Source: Tetraselmis striata
Taxonomy: Eukaryota > Chlorophyta > Chlorodendrophyceae > Chlorodendrales > Chlorodendraceae
Length of the DNA: 64,000 nt
Reading direction: 5' to 3'
Assembly: GCA_006384855.1 (NCBI GenBank)
Contig: VCJN01001460.1
Location: forward strand, 54,264-118,263
Made by a program: the position numbers and the translations under genes. Below the pieces are notes generated by a model, which saw nothing but the letters and a program-made list of their open reading frames with translations, searched no databases and had not been told where the DNA came from. This document shows, one piece after another, positions 11,184 through 20,718 of the stretch; the first letter of the stretch is position 1; each line of letters begins with the position of its first letter.

Positions 11184-13306
11184 GTTGCGCTAGCAAGTGG
11201 AAGCTTGGCGCAAAGGCAGAAGGTGGAGACACCGCTGCGTCTCGGGCACCATATAGGGGTAAGGGCTAGACGTGCTTGTAGCGTACTAGCAGCGTACTGC
11301 GGAATTTGTAACGTTGGTTTAATGTCCCCCTCCACATGGTCCGCCGGATGTAAAGCTTCCTCTGTGTGGGCTGTGTAGACGATAAGGGGGGCTCGGGCTC
11401 GGGTTTCCGGAGGTAAGGATGAATATACTTGGCGGGTGAGTGTGACCAAATAATGGGGGAGAGGCTCTAACCCATTGGCAGAGTTGACCTCGGACGTCTA
11501 CGGTGAAGCAGTCTCGGTCCGCCTCAGCGATGCCTAGGACATAGAAGCCATCGTGTATAGGTCGACTGAGAACATGTATGTAGTCTCCCTTCTTGGTGAG
11601 GGGCGCACTCCCAATAGGGTCTCCATCTTGAGTCGCTTGTGCACACCATAGGAGTTGAGCACGCGGAGGTCGATGATGCAGCGCGCCACTAGTCGACGCC
11701 GAGCTTGGGCACTAAAAAGAGTCTTGACACCCACTTGCGGCATGTGCCAAACTCCCACGCGTCGGACTTCACGAAGCGGGCATGCTCGCCCTCGTGGAAG
11801 GTGAGGTGCGGGCGGGGTAGCGTCTTGCATGCTGATGCCGTTATGAATGTGGGGTTGGGGGCGGTTGTGCTTGAAGGGAATCCGGACGTCCTCCTGGATG
11901 CAACGTAGGACTTGATCGCTCGCTCCGATAAGTCTTGCCGTTGCCGCCAATGCCGCCGCACGCGGTGTCGCATGTAGCTTGAACTTGGGTAGCATGACTC
12001 GGAACGGCGGGGCACACCGTTAGTTCTCCTCCTCGGCCTGCCGGGTAGGAGTCTTCTTCGCAGGGTTGCCGGCGGGCTGAGGCTTGCCCTTGATCTTGCC
12101 TTGTCCTTGTTCTTGTCCGCCCTCTCGTTGGTAGCTCGGTCTGCTTGTTTCTGCGCCTTGATGCGAATGTTGCCTCCGCCGCCGCCTCCGCCCCCTCCGC
12201 TGCCGCCGCCACCGCCCTTGAAATACACGGCTGCCCGTGCCTTGGCCGCAAGATGAAGGATGACCTCGAGTCGTTTGTCGTCTAGCGTGTTGAGGAGGCC
12301 GTCGACGACATTGCTAGAGGGCTCGACGGCGGTGGTGTCGAAGAAGCGGGCGTAGACGATGCGCTCGGCGACTCGCTCCTCGCCGGTAAATAAGTGCATG
12401 CTTGCACTTAAAACGCCGGCGGAGGTAGGTGACCCGGTCTTCAGCAGCCTGCCCGCACGTCGCAATCTTGCGAATCTCGGAGTCGAGTAGGTCGTTGGCG
12501 TCCGCGGTGTCGCAAGCGGTGGCGTTTTGCGCGCGAAGCGTTGCCACAGCGTTCGTGAGCTCCGCGTGATGCGCATAGGCGGTAAAAACCCCAGAGCACA
12601 GCATGTGGCGATACTCGTCGCGCGTCGCGTGCTTCTTTTCGTTGGTGAGATAGCGGTCCCATCACTCGTCGTTGCGCGGGTCCCACAGTAGCCCAGGGGT
12701 AGTGAGTCCTACGTGGGGCATAGACTCGGCGTATGCCCGCGGCATGCTGTAGTCGATCCTGTCGCGCAGCAGGTCGATGAACGCCGCGTGGCCGGGAAAT
12801 TTTGCAAGGAAAGCGGGGGGAGGGCCATCCTCCTCCTCGTCACCCTCGAGGGCGTACGTCGGCTGGCGTCACATGAATAGGTTTTGCGGCGGTGGTTGTT
12901 GAATGGGAGAAGTGTGGGAGTCTAGCTCGTCGAGTCGCAGCCGCATTCGCTGCACCAACGTAGTGACTAGTGAGGCTAGCGGTGTCAGGTGTCGAACTCG
13001 CGGCGTTGCCTCCACCGCCCACCATGAATCAAATCGCTAGGCAACCGTGTGCTGTCCATAGTACGGCATGCTGTCGTTATTGCACTACTCGCGCCGAAGC
13101 GAGCGGCTGGCGTCGAACGTCATGTGAGATCGTGAGATCGTGTGTCACCTTGGGCGACTGCGAGAGTCTCGATGCCGTTGCGCTAGCGGGAAGCTGGCGC
13201 AAAGGCAGAATATGGAGACACCGCCGCGTCGCGGGCGTCATATAGGGGTGAGGGCCGGACGTGGCTGTAGCGTACTAGCCGCGTACGCCGGAATTTGTAA
13301 CGCCGG
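11184..13306 (-). mobile_element. Reverse-transcriptase retroelement remnant between ~130-bp direct repeats
   Basis: Direct repeats of about 130 bp (11184-11317 and 13177-13306, roughly 85% alike) share gttgcgctagc, gcgcaaaggcaga, ggagacaccgc, catataggggt, gtagcgtactag and ggaatttgtaacg. Between them the minus strand carries a gag-like segment and the start of a reverse transcriptase. With only 2.1 kb between the ends, most of pol is missing, so this is an internally deleted, non-autonomous copy. The class (LTR, or DIRS-like with terminal direct repeats) cannot be settled. Confidence 0.6.
11530..13025 (-). pseudogene. Gag-reverse transcriptase fragment, frameshifted
   Basis: The minus strand reads a glycine-run linker and a basic region (about 12250-12000), then the N-terminal part of a reverse transcriptase: FHEGEHARFVKSDAWEFGTC, RKWVSRLFLVPKLGVD, IIDLRVLNSYGVHKRLKMET and YMFSVDL. 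This is the fingers/palm entry of the RT family that reads KWRLIIDLRPLN...MFSFDLQDGYY in other eukaryotes. Frames shift near 11690. The reading ends just before the catalytic YxDD region, so the enzyme cannot be active. Confidence 0.6.
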
Positions 13307-14108
13307 GTAACACCCGTCGTTCTTGGCCCCGGGTAATTCAAATACCTCCATAATTCTCACTATGACCACTACAGTATTTTATATCTATCAGACTCCGCCG
13401 CCCACTCCTCGCCTGCGCGCCACTGCATAGCGACTACTGTACATATTATCATTAGAACGCTGATATCCAGGCTGCCGGAGCACGTGAATAGTCCTATTGA
13501 AGTACGTCGGAAAAAGCTTCGTGTTTACGAATGTCGATGCGGTTGTACGAGGCTTGCCAGAGTGGAGCACTTTTCCCAAAAGTGTTTTGTATCGTGTCCC
13601 CTCGTAAACCGAAAGGGAGCAAAAAGGTAAAATTACTGTGGCTGATCAGTAGCCTGATATTATTATTTTCTATCTAATTATAATATAATATCAGGCTACT
13701 GATCAGCCACAGTCGCGCGGCCCGCCACTACCGCGCCCCTATGCGTTGTGTAATCTCGTCCACCCGCCCACTGCACACGCTTGGCAGACCTTAGCGCGCT
13801 TAACCTCCCCTGCGTAAGAGCTGCTGTACCGCATTGCTAAAAGCCCGTGAGCTCTGTACAGTTTTCAGGTAAGGGCGGAGGCACGGGCGCGCGGCGGGCC
13901 GGCGAGTCGGCGTTGTCGAGCTGCGCCATATCTCCCACCGAGCATGGACTTCCTGTGACCCCCCGTGTAATTTCCGACCCACCCTGGGGGCTTCGCTCCC
14001 TTACCAACGTGGCGCACCATTTTCTGCCGAGTTTCGAGTGCATTGTACACCGTGTTTCCTGAATTTGCCGCCCTCGTGCGCCGCGCCGCACTGCTCCAGG
14101 CGCGCGCC
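13307..14108. other. Upstream region of the UBX gene with a perfect hairpin
   Basis: No gene is supported. The stretch contains the 28-bp inverted repeat at 13636-13712 and probably the promoter and 5' UTR of the UBX gene. The reading frame of its first exon stays open upstream to an ATG at 14043, so the start could lie there. Confidence 0.45.
13636..13712. repeat. Perfect inverted repeat, 28-bp arms and 21-nt loop
   Basis: The left arm 13636-13663 (ctgtggctgatcagtagcc...) is the exact reverse complement of 13685-13712. The AT-rich loop is 13664-13684. No flanking target duplication is obvious. It may be a very small MITE or a structural hairpin. Confidence 0.85.
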
Positions 14109-17100
14109 ATGACCTCCTTGCAGCTAGGCGCGAAGGGCGCGGCCACCGCGGGGCTGGTGCTGCTGCTGGCGGTGCTGGCGGCGCGCGCGATGGGCAGTAT
14201 GGGCGAGACGCGCGCCTGGCTGCTCCAGCAGTCGGGGTGGCAGATGGCGGCGTGCAGCTTCTTTCTGCTTGCGGTTGTGGCACTGGGGCAGGACTGGCTA
14301 CTCAAGGGCATGTCGGAGTGGAAGGTCCAGCGATCGGCGGCAAAGGGTACCCCCCCCCCCCCCCCCCCCCCCCCCAGCCCGCGCTCTCCCCCGCCCAAAA
14401 AATGGATATTACTTTAAAAAGACTGGGCAAAATAACAACTCAATGCCTCACACCCAGCCACATGCGCTCTCCGCGGACGCACTGACCACAGCCGCGGACA
14501 TGCCTTACTCTGCCTCGCAGCGCCATCTGTTTCGGAGGACCTGCGCTATCGGCAGGCACACCAGGCTGCGTCAGAGCGCGCACAGGCGAGCATGCAAGCA
14601 GGTGAACCCCCTCTGGCCTCGCTTTCCCCCATCCTCCGTCCGGCACGCCAGCCGTGCCAGCTGTGCGCTGAGCGGCCCGCTGATGGCCGTGCGTGGCATG
14701 TGGCGTGTGGCTGGGCGCAGCGGCAGCGGAGGCTTTCAAGCGCAAGAGGGAGGAGCGCGCCGCCGCTGCCGAGGCGGCCGCGCAGCTCCTGGAGGCTTCG
14801 CGGTGCGAGAAGGAGCGGCTGCAAGTGGCCATCCAGGTGAGTTACTTGGCTGCTGGCCCCATCCCATGCCTTTGCAGCAGGCTGCTTGACAATGGAGCTG
14901 GAACTGGGCTGCCCTGCTTTCCGAGAACATGCAACCGGCCTCTTTTTTCGACCGCGGCCATGGCCTACATTTAAGGCGTGTGTCTTAAGTTGCAGATATA
15001 CGGCTTCCTTCGTGGTCATAGGAACGCTGCAAAGAAGAATCTGCCCGCCCTGTCAGAGGTCAGATGTAGACGAAACTGTGGCGGAACTAGAGCAAATATT
15101 TCCGTAGCTTGCATGCAACCCCAATGTGCGGCTTATGTTATGGGTTATATTCCAGGTGCGTCGGCACCCGTATATGCATGCTGGGGTCATACCCGCTGGG
15201 GGGATGCAGCCCCCCCCCCCCCCCCCCCCCGGGTGGCTTTGCGACCTGGCGGCGCCCCGCCTGTTCATACTTGGTCTGGCAAACGAGCCGCTGAACGAAC
15301 AGCCGTTTCTGCCCATCCACCCAGGCGGCTGACGCCAAGAGGGTGGCTGACGCGGCGGCGGCGGCGGCGGAGGGGGCGCGTGTGGCAGAGGAGGTGCGTG
15401 AGCGGCGTGCGCTGCGCGTGGAGCAGGACGATGAATACCAACAGGTGTGCGTGCGGTTGCCCCTGGCGCATGCTGAGTGCCTGCAGGAGTGAGCGGCCTA
15501 CTGTCCCCCGCTCCTCCCCCCTCCCCTCTCAGTGCCGATGACCTGCACCGACAGCCTCTGCAGTTCCCCCATGCCCTACCGCCTGCACTTCACCCCACTT
15601 GCTTCTGCCTCTGTGAACCCGCAGTCTCTGAGAGCCGACAGGGAGAAGGCGGCCAAGCTGGCCAAGGCGCACGAGGTGAACTTCAGTCACCCCCAGCCCT
15701 TGATGCCTCTCATCTGTGCCCCTGTGCGCATGCTTCTTCGCTTGCTGATGGTTGTCTGATGTGCTTTCCGCCTCGAAAGCGCCGCGCGGATGCTGAGGAG
15801 TCGCGCCAGCAGCGATTGGAGGCGTTGCGGAACAGTCTGTCTGTGAGCCCCCCCCCCCCCCCCCCCGAGTGACCCCGCTTTCTCATTCACTCATAGAAAC
15901 ACTTGATAACCAAGGGAGTAAAAATAGAAATTCGTATATATATTGCAATGGTAATTCCTACGTTTCAGTGTGACCGCTAGCGCGTGTAATCATCATAACT
16001 GTGTGAGTGCTATCACTGATAGTCTTAAACCGCCGCCCACACAACTGATAGAAGTGTTGACACTTAATCCATTCAATGGCTTCTTGACTGTGGTGTATGA
16101 GGATGCCCGGGCTTGCTGTGCGTGTGTACGTGTGGGTCCTAGCGAACAGCGGTAAGCGCCGCTGTATGGCTGCGGCGCTGTAAGGGACGCCACTAGTCAG
16201 CATTGGGAAGGGGACAGCAATCCAGCCTGAAAAGCATGCTCTAGGCATCAGCTGAAGGCATACGATTACCGAGATGCCTCTGCCTTGGATGGAGCGTAGA
16301 GACCTGCATCAATGGGAACCTACCCTGTCCACCACTACATTGAGCGAGAGAGAGAGAGGGCCCAAAGGGGAGGGGTCCAAAGACAGCACGCATTCAAAGC
16401 AGGCACCACAATCCCTGCGGTCACTAAGCCCACTCATCCCGTGCTCCTCTACCCCATCTGGACAACAGGCAGAGCCGGCAGCAGGCGAGCAGGGGTGCGC
16501 CTCCATTCGAGTGCGCCGCCGCGACGGGTGAGCTCCCCCCCCCCCTCCTCCTCCCCCCGCCCCCGGGTGCTCCTCGCTCTCCTGACTCCTCCAGAGGCAA
16601 AGGGCGCGAGTTTGGTCCCGCATCATCCACCTTACCCGTGCTTCCCGCTCCCTGCAGGTCCACCCTCACGCGCGCCTTCCTGCAGACTGATGATGTGCGC
16701 GTCATCCATGACTGGCTGAAAAGCGTGGAGGTGCGCCGGCCCCCACGCTTCTGGCCACCCTCTTGAGCCCTCATGACATGCCCTGCGCCCCCGGCCATCT
16801 CATCCCCGGAGACAGAAGTTCTACTTCCCCATTGCTGCCCGTAAATCTGACCATTGTGCGCGTCACGTCACACCAGGGCGTGGGTGTGTTAAGTTGGCAC
16901 TGGTTCTTCGGGATGGGGGAGGAAGGGGCGCAATATGGCTATCCAGCAGGCTGTCATTACACCGGGTCAAGGGGGTTGGGGGGGACAACTCGTTTCACCT
17001 GCGTGCACGCGGCCACTGGCCAGTTCTGGTACCAGTGCAGAGCCTGAGAAGTGCTTGGTCGTGTATGCTTGCGGAGGCTCAAGGGATCACACCGTGCGTC

Positions 17101-17500
17101 TGATGATCAGTGAGGTCTTGTGTGTCGTGGGATCTACGTATCATTCGCTGAGAATATATATGGGCCATGCCCACAATCACAAGGCACTTCCGTATTTCAG
17201 GCAGAAAATCAAAACTCCGTGCAAGGTTTCTCTCTCTCCTCTCTGTCTACAACTAAGCCGGTGTTTGATCACGACCCCCCCCCCCCCCCCCCCCCGCACA
17301 CACGTGCCTGAGGACGGACCCCCGTCAATGCATTTGGCCAACACCTCTTCACCTCCGTGAATTCACAGGCCGTGGAGCTGGACTCCAGCGCCCATAAGCT
17401 GGTCACTCCCTTTCCACGAACGGAGCTGCCAGCTGGGGGCGCCACGTTGGCTGAACTGGGCCTGGCTCCACAGGCGGTGCTTGCGCTGGAGCTGCCGTGA
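14109..17500 (+). CDS. Membrane-anchored UBX-domain protein (PUX/UBXD-type p97-Cdc48 adaptor)
   Basis: Ten exons join in frame with GT-AG introns: 14109-14346, 14521-14601, 14721-14836, 14996-15058, 15325-15444, 15625-15675, 15780-15842, 16469-16527, 16658-16730 and 17369-17500 (996 nt, 331 aa). The N-terminus has two hydrophobic segments (AATAGLVLLLAVLAA and MAACSFFLLAVVALG), so membrane anchoring is likely. A long Ala/Glu/Arg coiled-coil follows, with LRVEQDDEYQQ and SLRADREKAAK, the segment that precedes UBX in FAF2/UBXD8-like proteins. The UBX domain reads CASIRVRRRDGSTLTRAFLQ, VIHDWLKSVE, LVTPFPRTEL and TLAELGLAPQAVLALELP. UBX domains bind Cdc48/p97, so a role in membrane protein turnover or lipid droplets is likely. 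It lacks the UBA and UAS domains of full FAF2. Several introns hold C tracts (14349-14375, 15211-15230, 15849-15866). A possible TGTAA signal lies at 17603. Confidence 0.86.
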
Positions 17501-17948
17501 TGCGACAACCCCTGTACCATAACATGCTGACACTGGGACATAGCGCGCCGCTTGGATATGTGTGGGCAGTTACACAGGCTGGTAGCCGCTGCTCAAGATG
17601 ATTGTAAAGAACCGCCCTCTGCCTCTGGACGGCACCAACCCGGTACCGCGCCTCAGCGTCAGCGCGACAAGTAGGTTCGGGGGGAGCGAAATAAATAGCG
17701 GGCACCCGAACTCCAATCCCCTCTTCTTTTGTAGTGGCTGGCAGCCGGCTGTTTATTGAGCATCTGCAGGCCGCCAGTGCACCCCCTAGAAAAAAAAGCA
17801 ACTCCACCCCAGCCAACTCAGTAGGAGTGGCGGGGCGCCACAGGCAGCTAGCCGGTGCACCTAAGGGGCAAGGAAGCGCGCCTCGCTCCGGTTCCCCCTC
17901 CTCTTGCCAGGGTGCCGAGCTGGCGGGCAACAGTGTGTGACAGCTCTC
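17501..17948. other. Convergent intergenic region between UBX and ELO genes
   Basis: The two genes end tail to tail 448 bp apart. TGTAA at 17603-17607 lies about 100 nt past the UBX stop and could be its polyadenylation signal. On the minus strand a TGTAA (complement at 17570-17574) lies about 375 nt past the ELO stop. No other gene is seen. Confidence 0.5.
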
Positions 17949-18926
17949 CTACGCCTGCTTCTTGTTAGCGTGGAATTTCCGGCGGTAGAAGGCAGAGAAG
18001 AGGGTGATCATGGAGAAGTGGTACGCCACCTGCAGCACCGCGAGCTGCTTTGGCACCGACGATTCCCAGCCGATGGCAATGTACAGCACCACAAGCAGAG
18101 CGTGCGCCACGCAGGAGTAGAACTGGCAGATCTGCGCCGCGGTTAGGTACTTTTTGAAAGGGTTGCGCACGCCGTAGGAGGTCATGAAGTAGTGGGAGTA
18201 CATCATGACGTGGATGACGCTGTTGATGAAGGCGCCGTACGCGCCGGTACCGTTCCCGTTGCCAGAGCGCAGCACAATGCCCCACATGACCCCGATGGAG
18301 GCGTGGTGGTAGACGTGCAGGAAAGACAGCTGCTCGTCCTTCTTGCGCAGGATGATGAACATCGTGTCCAGCAGGTCCAGGAACTTGGACCAGTAATGCA
18401 CCATTACGAACCATTCCGCCTGCGGGGTGTAAGCGGCGCCGATGGCGAAAAGGTTGGGAAGCCGCACGCCCAGCACTGCAGGCAGGGCCGGCGACTCCAG
18501 CAGCGGCGACAGGAGCAGGCCGACCGCCATGTACGCGCACAGCACCACCTGCAGCAGGTTGTACACCCGCATGACCGCCTTGAGCTGAAATGGCTTCCGA
18601 TCCGCCATCCACGCCTGCGCCGCGCCTATGGTCAGAAGGTATCCCAGCGGCAGCGCCGCCAGCGTCCAGGTGCCCAGCCAGCCGTTGTACTCGGGGTGGA
18701 ACTCCAGCCCGTAGCCGTCGACCAGCTTGTCGTAAAATGCGCCCCGCATGCTAAAAAAGTACTCCTCGCCGCTATAGCTGCCGTTGTATCCGCCCACGTC
18801 CATCACCGGGGAGGGCGCCGCGGCGCCCGGCGGGATCGTGCAGTTGTCGAGGCTCGGCGAGCCCGCCAGCGCGGCGCTCAGCGCGCCGGCCAGCACGCCC
18901 GGGATCACCTTCTCACTCGTCGCCAT
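17949..18926 (-). CDS. ELO-family very-long-chain / polyunsaturated fatty acid elongase (3-ketoacyl-CoA synthase)
   Basis: This intronless 325-aa protein condenses malonyl-CoA with an acyl-CoA in the ER, the first step of fatty acid elongation. Family motifs are all present: KFLDLLDT (181-188), the histidine box LHVYHH (203-208), NSVIHVMMYSHY (235-246) and TAAQICQF (262-269). About seven hydrophobic segments span the chain, and the C-terminus ends NKKQA, with the lysines at -3 and -4 as in ER-retrieval signals. Length and motifs match the PUFA elongases (delta-6/delta-5 type) of green algae and other protists; the exact substrate cannot be read from sequence. The ATG at 18926 is the first in frame and gives the expected length. 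It is convergent with the UBX gene. No introns are needed, unlike its neighbours. Confidence 0.93.
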   Translation of the reverse strand: MATSEKVIPGVLAGALSAALAGSPSLDNCTIPPGAAAPSPVMDVGGYNGSYSGEEYFFSMRGAFYDKLVDGYGLEFHPEYNGWLGTWTLAALPLGYLLTIGAAQAWMADRKPFQLKAVMRVYNLLQVVLCAYMAVGLLLSPLLESPALPAVLGVRLPNLFAIGAAYTPQAEWFVMVHYWSKFLDLLDTMFIILRKKDEQLSFLHVYHHASIGVMWGIVLRSGNGNGTGAYGAFINSVIHVMMYSHYFMTSYGVRNPFKKYLTAAQICQFYSCVAHALLVVLYIAIGWESSVPKQLAVLQVAYHFSMITLFSAFYRRKFHANKKQA

Positions 18927-20334
18927 CGTGCTAGTGCCGCACAGGGTTCCGTGGCGTGCGTGGTCGCCGTTGTGACGTCGCTCAGTCTGCGCAGGGCGGG
19001 GGCGATGGGGAGCAGCTGGAGTCAGAGCTGGCGAAAGGAGTACTATTTACTCCTGCTTGGGGAGCCCGTGGCAGAAACGACTGAAGCGGTGGAAGGCTCG
19101 GAGCACAGGCGGGGGGGGGGGGGGGGGGTCCGATGCAGACAGTCGCTGGGTCGGTGTACGAGTTTCAGGGGTGAGGTTAAAAGGGGTGATCAAGCGACGA
19201 TGGGGATGTGGCTTGCGGTGGGGGAAGGAGTCGGCGAGCGCGGTTGCTGCTGGGGCGCCATCAAGACAATATGGCGGAGCGCGGCAGAGCCGGAGCCGGA
19301 GACAGTACTTTGGTGCTGTATATTCCGCCTCGGCGCACGGGAGCCGCAGAACGGAGAGCCGCCAGCTAGGGGAGGGCCCATTCGCGAAGCGATGCCTCCT
19401 ATGGCCACTCAGCGCTCCGACGCGAAGTGAGGGAGCGTCAATGTAGATGCATCTCGACGATATGGGGGGAGGACCAGCGCGAAGAGCTCGAAACGGCGAG
19501 GCTCTCGGGTGCGGGTGCGGCGACAGTCCCCGTCTTGGACGTTCGCCGCGGGGACTGACGCAGGTGGCGGGGGCGCATCAAATGCGAATACCTAACACGG
19601 GCTGGCGCCGATTAGCTTCCACACCAGGGGAAGAACTCACAGCAGTGGGTGCTCCAACGAGGATCTTCCACGGTTGGAGAGGGCAGGGGGGGGGGAGGGG
19701 ACGGAGGGGACGAGGGAAAGCTCCTTGGGGGAAGACGGATGTGGGACTGCAACGTACGGAGCGTGACCAAACTGGCTGTCAGGGTGTCCTCCTCCGGGCG
19801 CGGGCAGGGCGGCGTGCGCCCGATCTTGGCCGCCTTGACACAACGAATATTCCAGGCTGGCGGAAAATCGCTATATCAGGCCGCCACGCCATCTATGCGG
19901 CGCAGTGCTAGGGCGCAGCAGTATCACAGCTCTGATTGCCCTTTTCTTTGGTGATTTCCGATATCGCCTGTTGCTGCTAGCTCATGTAATTATTAAGTAA
20001 TTAGTATCACAGCTCTTCTCTCTCCAGCAGTTGCGATGGTCTCCAGTGTGTATCCTCGTAGCGGGAGCGCCACCCACGTGCCACAGGATTCTGTACTTAA
20101 GCTTATTTCATTTTGTCTACCGAGCGACTCGTCCAGCCGCCCCGTCGTCCACCACCACCACAAGTCCGCCACTCGATATCAAATATTTATAAAATACTCT
20201 GATTTGTTGCCGGCCAGCAGCAACCATCGACTTGGGGCACAGAGGAAGCACGGTACTTTTCGCGCACTTTTTACATGACAAGGATTTTGTTGCTCGATAG
20301 ATGGATACACAGCGACCGCCGACTCGCTACGCAC
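18927..20334. other. Upstream region of the ELO gene, then repeat border
   Basis: The sequence contains a G run at about 19112-19128 and GC-rich DNA without coding evidence; the open frames here (for example plus 19057-19446 and 19447-19911) lack any motif. The ELO promoter should lie just above 18927. The 22-bp stretch at 19973-19994 matches 2177-2198. From 20335 the tyrosine-recombinase element begins. Confidence 0.45.
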
Positions 20335-20457
20335 ATTTCAAAGTTGAGTCTGGTTTTGCCAAAAAGGTCGCGCAGGCTGTTTTACATGGTCAAGAGCCGA
20401 AATTGGCAGGATGGTTTAGCGAAAGCGTGGTGGGAAAACGGAGTCAGGGGGGGCCCT

Positions 20458-20640
20458 GCGTGGAACGCAGCGAAAACTGGAAGATGGCAGGCTCAGCTGT
20501 TCTGGCTGCTTTTATGTCTACTCGTGCTGCACCCAACAAGGGCGCAACAACAGTTACTAGTTCCCGTACCACTGAGCAGCACTTGTAGCTAAAAAGCGGT
20601 TAGGTCAAGGATGGAAACCCCATAAACTAGTTTAGATCAT
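20458..20640 (-). repeat. A2 terminal direct repeat (183 bp) of the tyrosine-recombinase element
   Basis: This stretch begins gcgtggaacgcagcg and ends gtttagatcat. I read it as identical to 23379-23561 (offset 2921). It abuts the 27-bp B1 repeat. Confidence 0.9.
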
Positions 20641-20718
20641 TTCAAAGTTGAGTCTGGTTTTGCCAGTCTTGAGCGAACGTAGAGAGCGGTGGATTGACGG
20701 AGAAGGGGTAGCGCCAAG

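Noticed and set aside
18192-19430. A 412-aa open frame on the plus strand
   Set aside because: It lies antisense to the ELO gene and is a GC-rich shadow of its codons.
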